The notes below the pieces were generated by a model, which saw nothing but the letters and a program-made list of their open reading frames with translations, was not told where the DNA came from and searched no databases. 8,859 bases of DNA from Thiobacillus sp. UBA2597. GTDB taxonomy: Bacteria > Pseudomonadota > Gammaproteobacteria > Burkholderiales > Thiobacillaceae. The stretch's first letter is position 1. Every line of letters starts with the position of its first letter. This document shows, in pieces, positions 1-6,428 of this stretch. The stretch is taken from assembly GCA_002339725.1 (NCBI GenBank), contig DDKN01000044.1, forward strand, positions 1 to 8,859. The letters are read 5' to 3'. Made by a program: the position numbers and the translations under genes.

Positions 1-20
1 AAGGCTCTTGTGCCCTTCAG

Positions 21-74
21 GGTGAATGCTGGCGCAGCCAGCGTTAAGCCGTGTAGCGGCGGCCGGAGCCAAAA
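21..74 (+). repeat. Structured hairpin repeat, copy 1 (between pheS side and pheT)
   Basis: This copy matches 8781-8834 in the same orientation at 41 of 54 positions, with no gaps and the last 20 bases (55-74) identical. It folds into three successive hairpins. H1 pairs 25-33 with 37-45 around a GCA triloop (nine pairs, one of them T-G). H2 pairs 48-52 with 56-60 around GTA, closed by a T-G pair. H3 pairs 61-63 with 68-70 around CGGA. The repeat ends in AAAA (71-74). No T-tract follows on the plus strand, so it does not look like a rho-independent terminator. It lies immediately before pheT, where pheS is normally found upstream. I do not recognise the family. It could be a REP-like extragenic palindrome, a miniature mobile element or a structured RNA. 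The repeat itself is clear from sequence; its function is unknown. Confidence 0.8.
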
Positions 75-87
75 TGACATTCCTATT

Positions 88-106
88 CTCAAGCAGTCCG
101 CTTGAG
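88..106 (+). promoter_or_regulatory. Perfect 7-bp hairpin in the pheT leader
   Basis: CTCAAGC (88-94) and GCTTGAG (100-106) are perfect inverted repeats around a five-base loop, AGTCC. The stem ends 17 bases before the pheT start codon. No U-tract follows, so it is not an ordinary terminator. In an RNA running from pheS into pheT it could shape translation initiation or protect a processed end. It is not part of the neighbouring repeat: the second copy of that repeat has no such stem after it. The structure is seen in the sequence; any role is inference. Confidence 0.5.
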
Positions 107-123
107 CATTCGGGGCAGGCAAG

Positions 124-2487
124 ATGAAATTTTCCGAAAACTGGCTGCGCAGTCTGTGCAATCCCGACCTCGACACCCGTCAACTGGAGCACCTGGTGAC
201 CATGGCCGGCCTCGAGGTCGAGGCGGTCGAACCGGCGGCACCCCCCTTCAGCAAGGTGGTCGTGGCCGAAATCCTCAGCGCCGAGAGGCACCCCAATGCC
301 GACCGGCTGCAGGTCTGCAAGGTCCGGGTGGGCGAGGGCGAGCCGCTGCAGATCGTGTGTGGCGCGCCCAATGCCCGGGCCGGGCTGAAGACCGCCTGCG
401 CCCTGGTCGGTGCCGAGTTGCCCAATGATTTCAAGATCAGGCAGGCCAAGGTGCGCGGCGTCGAGTCCTTCGGCATGCTGTGCTCGGCCAAGGAGCTGGG
501 CCTGATGGATGCCGCCGAAGGCATCCTGGAGCTGCCGGCCGATGCGCCGGTCGGCGAAGACTTCCGCGCCTGGCGCCGGCTCGACGACAATCTGTTGACG
601 CTCAAACTCACGCCCAATCGCGGCGACTGCCTGTCGGTGCTCGGCATCGCGCGCGAGGTGGCCGCGCTCACCGGCGCCCCCCTCAATCACATCGACTGCT
701 CGGCCGTGGCGGCGGGTATCGCCGACACCTTCCCGGTCAGCGTCGATGCACCTGGCGCCTGTCCGCGCTATTGCGGCCGGGTCATCCGCGGCATCGACGC
801 CCGGGCGCAAACCCCGGCCTGGATGCTGGAGCGTCTGGAGCGCAGCGGCCTGCGCGCCATTCACCCGGTGGTCGACGTGACCAACTATGTGCTGCTGGAA
901 TTGGGCCAGCCCATGCATGCCTTCGACCTGGCCAGGCTCAAGGGTGGCATCCATGTGCGCATGGGCCGGCCTGGGGAAAAACTTGAACTGCTCAACGGGC
1001 AAACCATCGAACTGGCGCCCGACACCCTGGCGATCGCCGATGACAATGGCGCCCTGGCCCTGGCCGGCATCATGGGGGGGGCTGCGAGCGCGGTGTCGGA
1101 AGCGACCCACGACATCTTTCTCGAGTCGGCCCATTTCGCGCCTGGCGCCATCGCGGGCCGCGCCCGGCGTTACGGCCTTGCCACCGATTCCTCGCACCGC
1201 TTCGAACGCGGGGTCGACATCGACCTGCCGCGCCATGCCCTGGAGCGGGCGACCCGGCTGATCCTCGACATCTGCGGCGGCCAGGCCGGCCCGCTGGCAG
1301 AGACGGTGGCGGCCGAGCCGCCGCGCCGGGCCGCGGTCCTGTTCCGGCCGGAGCGGGCGCGGCGTCTGCTCGGCATCGACCTGCCCGAGGCCGAGATGCG
1401 CTCCATCTTCAGCCGCCTCGGCATGCAGCTTGCGGTCGAGGGTGAGGCGTTGCGGGTAACCCCGCCCGGCTTCCGCTTCGACATCGAGCGCGAGGTCGAC
1501 CTGATCGAGGAGATCGCCCGGGTGCATGGCTACGACGCCATCCCCAGCCTGGCGCCACGCGCTGAGGCCCGCTTGTTGCCCGTATCGGAGTCCAGCCGTG
1601 AAGCGGGCGAGGTCAAGCGCCTGCTGGCGGCGCGGGGTTATCAGGAGATCATCACCTACAGCTTCATCGCGTCCGAGCTGGATGCCGACTTCCGCTTGGG
1701 CGGCCAGCCGCTGGCGCTGGTCAACCCCATCGCCAGCCAGATGGACACCCTGCGCAGCAGCCTGATGGCCGGCCTGGTGCAGACCCTGCGCCACAACCTC
1801 AACCACGGTCAGGAACGCCTGCGTCTGTTCGAACTGGGCCGTTGCTTCGACGGGGCCGATGTCGAGGCCCAGCCTCTGCGTCTGGCCGGCCTGGTCTATG
1901 GCACGGCGCGGCCGGAACAGTGGGGCGAGGCCAAGCGCGAGGCCGATTTCTTCGATGTGCGCAGCGACCTCGAGGCCATGTTCCATCCCCTGGCCGTGGA
2001 CTTCGAGCGGGCCGAGCATCCCGCCCTGCACCCCGGGCGCAGCGCGCGCATCCGGTGGGAGGGGCAGGGCATCGGCTGGCTCGGTACCCTGCATCCGCGT
2101 CTGGTGCAGAAGTACGACCTCGTCCGCCCGCCCATTCTGTTCGAGCTGGAGTGGTCGGCCGTCGCGGTGCGCCGGCCGACCCGCTATGCCGGGCTGTCCA
2201 GGTTCCCGGCCGTGCGACGCGATATCGCCCTGCTGGCCGATGCCGAACTGGCCGTGGGCGAGATGCTGGCCGCGGCCAGGGCCAACCTGCCGCCCAGGAT
2301 GGTGGCGATCTCCCTGTTCGACGTATATCAGGGCAAGGGCCTGGAGCCGGGCAAAAAAAGCCTTGCTTTCAGCATGTTATTGCAAGATACTGAGAAAACG
2401 CTTACAGATGCCGAGATCGAAGCGGCCGTGGACCAGATGGTCCAGTTTCTTGCTCAACGCTTTCAGACCCGATTGCGTGCCGCTTGA
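124..2487 (+). CDS. pheT: Phenylalanine--tRNA ligase beta subunit
   Basis: This is the beta chain of the cytoplasmic alpha2-beta2 synthetase that charges tRNA-Phe. The beta chain binds tRNA and edits mischarged Tyr-tRNA. The 787-residue product is close to the usual length (about 795 in E. coli). Domains in order: an N-terminal helix, the EMAP-like tRNA-binding fold (about 39-148, with HPNADRLQVCKV), the B3/4 editing domain (about 210-365, with VDVTNYVLLELGQPMHAFD and HRFERGVD), the B5 domain (about 400-475, ending LIEEIARVHGYDAIP), the catalytic-like core, and the FDX-ACB anticodon-binding domain (about 693-787, starting RFPAVRRDIALLAD). The ATG at 124 gives the family N-terminus MKFSENWLR and has an AGG four bases upstream. 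pheS is expected just upstream but is not in the window. ihfA follows after 16 bases, as in the classical pheST-ihfA operon. No broken motif was seen. Confidence 0.98.
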   Translation: MKFSENWLRSLCNPDLDTRQLEHLVTMAGLEVEAVEPAAPPFSKVVVAEILSAERHPNADRLQVCKVRVGEGEPLQIVCGAPNARAGLKTACALVGAELPNDFKIRQAKVRGVESFGMLCSAKELGLMDAAEGILELPADAPVGEDFRAWRRLDDNLLTLKLTPNRGDCLSVLGIAREVAALTGAPLNHIDCSAVAAGIADTFPVSVDAPGACPRYCGRVIRGIDARAQTPAWMLERLERSGLRAIHPVVDVTNYVLLELGQPMHAFDLARLKGGIHVRMGRPGEKLELLNGQTIELAPDTLAIADDNGALALAGIMGGAASAVSEATHDIFLESAHFAPGAIAGRARRYGLATDSSHRFERGVDIDLPRHALERATRLILDICGGQAGPLAETVAAEPPRRAAVLFRPERARRLLGIDLPEAEMRSIFSRLGMQLAVEGEALRVTPPGFRFDIEREVDLIEEIARVHGYDAIPSLAPRAEARLLPVSESSREAGEVKRLLAARGYQEIITYSFIASELDADFRLGGQPLALVNPIASQMDTLRSSLMAGLVQTLRHNLNHGQERLRLFELGRCFDGADVEAQPLRLAGLVYGTARPEQWGEAKREADFFDVRSDLEAMFHPLAVDFERAEHPALHPGRSARIRWEGQGIGWLGTLHPRLVQKYDLVRPPILFELEWSAVAVRRPTRYAGLSRFPAVRRDIALLADAELAVGEMLAAARANLPPRMVAISLFDVYQGKGLEPGKKSLAFSMLLQDTEKTLTDAEIEAAVDQMVQFLAQRFQTRLRAA

Positions 2488-2503
2488 TGGAGTCCACAGA
2501 AAA

Positions 2504-2815
2504 ATGACAACGCTGACCAAGGCCGAACTGGCCAATTTGCTGTTCGAAAAAGTGGGATTGAACAAACGCGAAGCCAAGGAGATGGTCGAGGCCTTTTTCG
2601 AGGAGGTGCGCAGCGCGCTGGAAAACGGCGACAGCGTCAAGCTCTCCGGCTTCGGCAATTTCCAGTTGCGCGACAAGCCGCAGCGCCCGGGGCGCAACCC
2701 CAAGACCGGGGAAGAGATGCCGATCACCGCACGCCGTGTGGTGACCTTTCATGCCAGCCAGAAGTTGAAGGCCATGGTCGAGACTGCCCATGCCGGATCT
2801 CCCGCCGCAGAGTGA
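2504..2815 (+). CDS. ihfA: Integration host factor subunit alpha
   Basis: This is one chain of the IHF heterodimer, a nucleoid protein that binds the DNA minor groove at specific sites and bends it sharply. It assists transcription, recombination and replication. The 103-residue product spans the whole HU/IHF fold: helices 3-45, then the beta region with KLSGFGNFQLRDK and the arm GRNPKTG (63-69). Pro66 in the arm is the residue that intercalates between base pairs. The alpha-type signature PITARRVVTF is at 73-82. The ATG at 2504 is chosen because translation from it gives the family start MTTLTKAEL and a GGAG lies at 2489-2492. The long open frame upstream is a shadow of pheT. It is probably co-transcribed with pheT. 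Its end overlaps the MerR-type gene by 26 bases. Confidence 0.97.
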   Translation: MTTLTKAELANLLFEKVGLNKREAKEMVEAFFEEVRSALENGDSVKLSGFGNFQLRDKPQRPGRNPKTGEEMPITARRVVTFHASQKLKAMVETAHAGSPAAE

Positions 2816-3197
2816 TCTGCCGCCCATCCCGAGCAAACGCTACTTCACCATTGGCGAGGTGAGCGAGCTGTGCGCGGTCAAGCCGCACGTGCTGCGCTAC
2901 TGGGAACAGGAGTTTTCGCAACTCAAGCCGGTCAAGCGCCGGGGCAATCGCCGCTATTACCAGCACCATGAAGTGATGCTGATCCGGCGCATCCGTCAAC
3001 TGCTCTACGAAGAGGGCTTCACCATCAGCGGGGCGCGCAATCGACTCAACAGCGAGGAGTTGGCCGAGGTCGCCGCGCCCCTTGCCGCCTCGGTTCAGCT
3101 GCATGCGCCGGAGCCAGCCAAGCCTGCGGTGCCAACGCTTTCTCTCGGCGAGATCAGACGCGAACTCGCAGCGATCTTGTCCCTGCTGCGGCCTTGA
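2790..3197 (+). CDS. MerR-family transcriptional regulator (ihfA-adjacent type)
   Basis: This is a small DNA-binding protein of 135 residues with an N-terminal MerR-type winged helix-turn-helix (about 17-88). Visible motifs are YFTIGEVSELCAVKPHVLRYWE, given here as YFTIGEVSEL then HVLRYWEQEF, followed by RRGNRRYYQHHEV and LIRRIRQLLYEEGFTI. After that comes a Pro/Ala-rich linker and a short amphipathic C-terminal helix (about 117-134). It lacks the long dimerisation helix and the effector-binding cysteines of metal-sensing MerR proteins, so no ligand can be assigned. This type commonly sits beside ihfA in beta- and gammaproteobacteria. The start at 2790 is the only ATG in frame before the domain and lies inside ihfA (26-base overlap), suggesting translational coupling. 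No strong Shine-Dalgarno is visible. The target genes are unknown. Confidence 0.9.
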   Translation: MPDLPPQSDLPPIPSKRYFTIGEVSELCAVKPHVLRYWEQEFSQLKPVKRRGNRRYYQHHEVMLIRRIRQLLYEEGFTISGARNRLNSEELAEVAAPLAASVQLHAPEPAKPAVPTLSLGEIRRELAAILSLLRP

Positions 3198-3215
3198 TCC
3201 GGACCTGCAATTTCC

Positions 3216-3244
3216 TTTACCGACCCGGCCGAAACGCATATAAT
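3216..3244 (+). promoter_or_regulatory. Sigma-70-type promoter for tRNA-Pro
   Basis: A perfect -10 hexamer TATAAT lies at 3239-3244, 17 bases after a -35-like TTTACC at 3216-3221 (four of six consensus bases). Transcription should start near 3251, only a few bases before the tRNA. The stretch after the -10 (TCGCGCC) is G+C-rich, as in stable-RNA promoters under stringent (ppGpp) control. Since surE begins 27 bases after the tRNA with no terminator in between, this promoter may also feed the surE-rpoS cluster. Confidence 0.8.
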
Positions 3245-3254
3245 TCGCGCCGTT

Positions 3255-3331
3255 CGGGGCGTAGCGCAGCCTGGTAGCGCACCTGCATGGGGTGCAGGGG
3301 GTCGGAAGTTCGAATCTTCTCGCCCCGACCA
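3255..3331 (+). tRNA. tRNA-Pro, anticodon GGG
   Basis: A complete 77-base cloverleaf with encoded CCA. The acceptor stem pairs CGGGGCG (3255-3261) with CGCCCCG (3321-3327). The D stem is GCGC/GCGC with the loop AGCCTGGTA. The anticodon stem CCTGC/GCAGG encloses the loop ATGGGGT, which places the anticodon GGG at 3289-3291. The T stem GGAAG/CTTCT, with one G-T pair, encloses TTCGAAT. A discriminator A and CCA follow at 3328-3331. The tRNA reads proline codons CCC and CCU. It has its own strong promoter, and no terminator is visible before surE. Confidence 0.98.
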
Positions 3332-3358
3332 CAATTTCCCCAATTTTCGATCGCGCCG

Positions 3359-4102
3359 ATGCGGATTCTGCTCAGCAACGACGACGGCTATTTCGCACCC
3401 GGCCTCGCCATTTTGGCGGCGACGTTGTCCGAGATCGCCCAGGTCACCGTGGTGGCGCCCGAGCGCGATCGCAGCGGCGCGAGCAATTCCCTCACCCTGG
3501 ATCGGCCACTCATCGTGCGGCAGACGCCCAACGGCTTCTATCACGTCAACGGCACGCCGACCGACTGCGTGCATCTGGCGGTGACCGGCCTGCTGCCGGA
3601 GCTGCCGGATATGGTGATCTCCGGCATCAATCACGGCTCGAACATGGGCGACGATACCATTTATTCCGGCACCGTGGCGGCGGCGACCGAAGGTTTTCTG
3701 CTTGGCATCCCTTCGGTTGCGGTGTCCCTGGCCAATATCGGCGGCGAGAATTTCCAGACCGCGGCCGATTTCGTGGCCGATCTGGTGCGGCGCTTTGCCG
3801 CCAATCCAATCCAGGAACCCACCCTGCTCAACGTCAATGTGCCGGACGTGAAGCCCGAGGCCATCGCCGGCGTCGAGGTCACCCGCCTGGGCAAGCGGCA
3901 CAAGGCGGAGGATGTGGTCAAGGCGGTCAATCCGCGCAACCAGGTGGTCTATTGGGTGGGTGCGGCCGGCCCGGCGCAGGATGCCGGTCCCGGTACCGAT
4001 TTTCACGCCATCGCCCAGAACCGCATCTCGGTGACACCCCTGCAGGTCGATCTGACCCGCTATGCCCAGATGGCCATGATCAAGGACTGGATTCAGGCAT
4101 GA
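3359..4102 (+). CDS. surE: 5'/3'-nucleotidase SurE
   Basis: A metal-dependent phosphatase that removes phosphate from nucleoside 5'- and 3'-monophosphates (and short polyphosphate in E. coli). It is linked to stationary-phase survival. The product has 247 residues (253 in E. coli). The metal-site residues of the family are present: Asp8-Asp9 in MRILLSNDDG, Ser39 in DRSGASNS and Asn91 in VISGINHGSN. The GDDTIYSGTVAAA signature also matches. The ATG at 3359 gives the exact family N-terminus. The open frame extends upstream into the tRNA gene, but that part is not coding. No clear Shine-Dalgarno precedes the start, so expression may be weak or depend on the tRNA-derived leader. The stop overlaps the pcm start in ATGA, which implies coupled translation. 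Confidence 0.97.
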   Translation: MRILLSNDDGYFAPGLAILAATLSEIAQVTVVAPERDRSGASNSLTLDRPLIVRQTPNGFYHVNGTPTDCVHLAVTGLLPELPDMVISGINHGSNMGDDTIYSGTVAAATEGFLLGIPSVAVSLANIGGENFQTAADFVADLVRRFAANPIQEPTLLNVNVPDVKPEAIAGVEVTRLGKRHKAEDVVKAVNPRNQVVYWVGAAGPAQDAGPGTDFHAIAQNRISVTPLQVDLTRYAQMAMIKDWIQA

Positions 4103-4758
4103 ATGGCGGCCATTCCGGCATTGGCATGACCTCGCAGCGCACCCGCGCGCGCATGGTCGAGCGCCTGAAGGAGCAGGGCATCCAAGACCCCATGGTGCTG
4201 GCGGCCATGGCGGCCATTCCGCGCCATGTCTTCCTGGAAGATGCCTTGCAGATTCGCGCCTATGAGGACACGCCCTTGCCCATCGGCCATGGCCAGACCA
4301 TCTCCAGCCCCTATACCGTGGCCCGCTCCTGCGAGCTGGCCTGCCAGGGCAAGCGCCTGGAGAAGGTGCTGGAGATCGGCGGCGGCTGCGGCTATCAGGC
4401 CGCGGTGCTGTCCAGGCTGGCGCAGAAGGTGATCAGCATCGAGCGCATCGCCGGCCTGGTGGGCAAGGCACGCAACACCCTGCGCGAATTGCGCATCAGC
4501 AATGTGCAGACCAAGATCGCCGACGGCACCCTGGGCTATAAGGATGCCGCGCCCTACGATGCCATCGTGGTGGCCGCGGCCATGCCCTACATCCCGGCCG
4601 AGTTGCTGGAGCAGTTGAAGCCGGGCGGCCGCCTGGTGGCGCCGGTCGGCACGGGTGAGAGCCAGCGCCTGAAACTGGTGGAGGCGGGCCCGGAGGGATT
4701 CGTCGAGAGCGATCTGGAAGCGGCCAAGTTCGTTCCCCTCCTGCCCGGGGTCAGTTGA
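4099..4758 (+). CDS. pcm: Protein-L-isoaspartate O-methyltransferase
   Basis: This enzyme repairs aged proteins by methylating isoaspartyl residues with S-adenosylmethionine. The 219-residue product covers the whole PCMT family. The segment ALPIGHGQTIS-type motif appears as LPIGHGQTISSPYTVA (60-75). The SAM-binding motif I is VLEIGGGCGYQAAVL (90-104; VLEIGTGSGYQ in E. coli). SIERIAGL (113-120) is the acidic post-I region, and LKPGGRLVAPVG (173-184) is the motif III region. The first ATG (4099) overlaps the surE stop in ATGA. An in-frame ATG at residue 10 (MTSQRTRARMVERL) is an alternative start that lies closer to the E. coli length. The gene is followed by the NlpD-type gene through another 4-base overlap. 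Confidence 0.96.
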   Translation: MNGGHSGIGMTSQRTRARMVERLKEQGIQDPMVLAAMAAIPRHVFLEDALQIRAYEDTPLPIGHGQTISSPYTVARSCELACQGKRLEKVLEIGGGCGYQAAVLSRLAQKVISIERIAGLVGKARNTLRELRISNVQTKIADGTLGYKDAAPYDAIVVAAAMPYIPAELLEQLKPGGRLVAPVGTGESQRLKLVEAGPEGFVESDLEAAKFVPLLPGVS

Positions 4759-5474
4759 GCCGGCCGGCCGCCTGGTTGACCGCGGCCCTGCTGAGCCTGG
4801 CGCTGGCAGGCTGCGGATTGTCCAAGGTGTTTGCCCCCATTCAGGAAGCGGGCAAACCGCGTCAGGCACCGGAATTTTATGTCATCCAGCCGGGTGACAC
4901 GCTGTACAAGATCGCCTTCGAGCATGGCGTCGATTATCGCGATCTGGCCGCCTGGAACGGCATTACCGACATCCATTTCATTCGTGCCGGGGAGCGGCTG
5001 CGCCTGTTGCCGTCGCGGCTGCCGGCCAGCAAACCGGTGCCTGGCCAGAGTCCGGCCGGCAAAGCCCCGCCCAGTCTGGATCCGACCGATTCGGAATTCG
5101 AGGTGAAAACCTGGATCTGGCCGGCGCATGGCAGGTTACTGGAAGCTTACAACGAGATGACGGGCAACAAGGGCATCGATATCGCCGGTGGCCTGGGCGG
5201 CCCGGTCATGGCCGCTGCCGCCGGCAAGGTGGTGTATGTCGGGGAAGGCTTGCGTGGTTATGGAAAACTCATCATCATCAAGCACAATCAGTCCACGCTG
5301 TCTGCCTATGCCCATCATTCGCGCATCCTGGTGCGGGAAGGCCAGTTCGTCGCGCAAGGTCAGAAGATCGGCGAAATGGGCGACAGCGACGCGGACCGGG
5401 TCAAGCTGCATTTCGAGATACGGCGTTACGGCCGGCCCCAGGATCCGCTGAGTTTTCTGCCCAGGAACGGTTGA
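4755..5474 (+). CDS. nlpD: NlpD-type lipoprotein: LysM plus degenerate M23 domain
   Basis: An envelope lipoprotein expected to activate a cell-wall amidase (AmiC in E. coli) during daughter-cell separation. The 239-residue product starts with a lipoprotein signal peptide whose lipobox LAGC puts the lipidated Cys at 20. Residue 21 is Gly rather than Asp, which is consistent with outer-membrane sorting. LysM (about 42-85, FYVIQPGDTLYKIA) binds peptidoglycan. A Pro-rich linker leads to the M23/LytM domain (about 119-237). Two of the four zinc ligands of active M23 peptidases are replaced: Asn138 in NKGIDIAG and Lys217 in VKLHFEIR. It is therefore probably a non-catalytic activator, as in E. coli NlpD. 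It is shorter than that protein (379 residues). The start is TTG at 4755 within TTGA, overlapping the pcm stop. No ATG lies before the signal peptide. Confidence 0.93.
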   Translation: MSRPAAWLTAALLSLALAGCGLSKVFAPIQEAGKPRQAPEFYVIQPGDTLYKIAFEHGVDYRDLAAWNGITDIHFIRAGERLRLLPSRLPASKPVPGQSPAGKAPPSLDPTDSEFEVKTWIWPAHGRLLEAYNEMTGNKGIDIAGGLGGPVMAAAAGKVVYVGEGLRGYGKLIIIKHNQSTLSAYAHHSRILVREGQFVAQGQKIGEMGDSDADRVKLHFEIRRYGRPQDPLSFLPRNG

Positions 5475-5481
5475 CCATACC

Positions 5482-5487
5482 AAGGAG
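5482..5487 (+). promoter_or_regulatory. Ribosome binding site of rpoS
   Basis: AAGGAG lies five bases before the ATG at 5493. It overlaps the in-frame GTG at 5487, so the ATG rather than the GTG is the likely start of rpoS. It is the best Shine-Dalgarno match among the starts in the surE-rpoS run, and fits a gene that is also translated independently of its neighbours. Confidence 0.75.
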
Positions 5488-5492
5488 TGGGA

Positions 5493-6428
5493 ATGCAGGA
5501 CGAAGAATACGTCGACCCGGAGATGGAAGCGGAGGTCGGCAGCGAGGCCGAGCCGGCGGTCGAGCCTGCACAGGCCGAGACCGAGTACGATTTCGATGAA
5601 ATCTTCGATGTCACCCAGATCTATCTGAATGAGATCGGACGCGAACAGCTGCTGACCCAGGCCCAGGAGCGCGACCTGGCGGTGCGCATGCGCGCCGGCG
5701 ATTTCGAGGCGCGGCAGATACTGATCGAGCGGAATCTGCGTCTCGTGGTCAACATCGCCAAGCACTATCTCAATCGTGGCCTGACCCTGCTCGACCTGAT
5801 CGAGGAGGGCAATCTGGGTCTGATGCATGCCCTGGAGAAATTCGACCCCGAGCGCGGCTTCCGTTTTTCCACCTATGCCACCTGGTGGATCCGCCAGAAC
5901 ATCGAGCGCGCGATCATGAACCAGTCGCGCACCATCCGCCTGCCGGTGCATGTGATCAAGGAACTCAATGTCTATCTGCGTGCCCAGCGCCACTTGGAGA
6001 TGCATGGCTGCCCCGAGGCGGGTCCGGATGAGATCGCGCATCTGACCGGCAAGCCGGTCGAGGAGGTGCGCCGGGTGCTGGCCTTGAACGACCGGGTCGC
6101 CTCGCTCGATGCGCCCCTGGACATCGACCCCAGCCTGTCGATCGGTGAGGCGATCGCCGACGAAAACTCGGAAATGCCGGAGGAGATGCTGGCCACGGCC
6201 GAGATCGAACACTATGTCCACGAATGGCTGGCGGAACTGCCCGAAAAGCACCGTTGGGTGATCGAGCGCCGCTTTGGTCTGAACAACCAGGAGATCGCCA
6301 CCCTGGAGGAATTGGCCGAGGTGCTCAAGGTCACGCGCGAGCGGGTGCGGCAGATTCAGCTGGAGGCCTTGCAGACCCTGCGCAAGATGCTGCGGCGCAA
6401 GGGGCTGTCCAAGGAAGGCCTGTTGTGA
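5493..6428 (+). CDS. rpoS: RNA polymerase sigma factor RpoS (sigma-38)
   Basis: The stationary-phase and general-stress sigma factor. The product has 311 residues from the ATG at 5493 (330 in E. coli). After a short acidic N-terminal region (1-35) come region 1.2 (VTQIYLNEIG), region 2 (about 72-145: NLRLVVNIAKHY, LLDLIEEGNLGLMHALEKFD, GFRFSTYATWWIRQNIERAI), region 3 (RLPVHVIKELNVYLRA) and region 4 with its helix-turn-helix (about 245-300: RRFGLNNQEIATLEELAEVL, TRERVRQIQLEAL). Lys156 in VIKELN corresponds to E. coli Lys173, the residue needed for RssB-directed proteolysis, so similar turnover is possible. The gene follows nlpD by 18 bases. The E. coli rpoS promoter lies inside nlpD; I could not pick out an equivalent here. 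The stop overlaps the HAD gene start in GTGA. Confidence 0.95.
   Translation: MQDEEYVDPEMEAEVGSEAEPAVEPAQAETEYDFDEIFDVTQIYLNEIGREQLLTQAQERDLAVRMRAGDFEARQILIERNLRLVVNIAKHYLNRGLTLLDLIEEGNLGLMHALEKFDPERGFRFSTYATWWIRQNIERAIMNQSRTIRLPVHVIKELNVYLRAQRHLEMHGCPEAGPDEIAHLTGKPVEEVRRVLALNDRVASLDAPLDIDPSLSIGEAIADENSEMPEEMLATAEIEHYVHEWLAELPEKHRWVIERRFGLNNQEIATLEELAEVLKVTRERVRQIQLEALQTLRKMLRRKGLSKEGLL

Noticed and set aside
3287..3358. Upstream in-frame start for surE
   Set aside because: It would begin within the tRNA anticodon loop. The ATG at 3359 gives the exact conserved SurE N-terminus.
3095..4006. Minus-strand open frame (303 codons) across the MerR gene end, tRNA-Pro and surE
   Set aside because: It runs through a tRNA gene and the antisense of surE and has no family resemblance.
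5487..5492. GTG at 5487 as the rpoS start
   Set aside because: It overlaps the AAGGAG ribosome binding site. The ATG at 5493 has proper spacing.
5136..6251. Long minus-strand open frame (371 codons) opposite nlpD and rpoS
   Set aside because: It mirrors two well-supported genes in a GC-rich genome, where antisense frames stay open by codon bias. Its sequence resembles no known family and it crosses a gene boundary.
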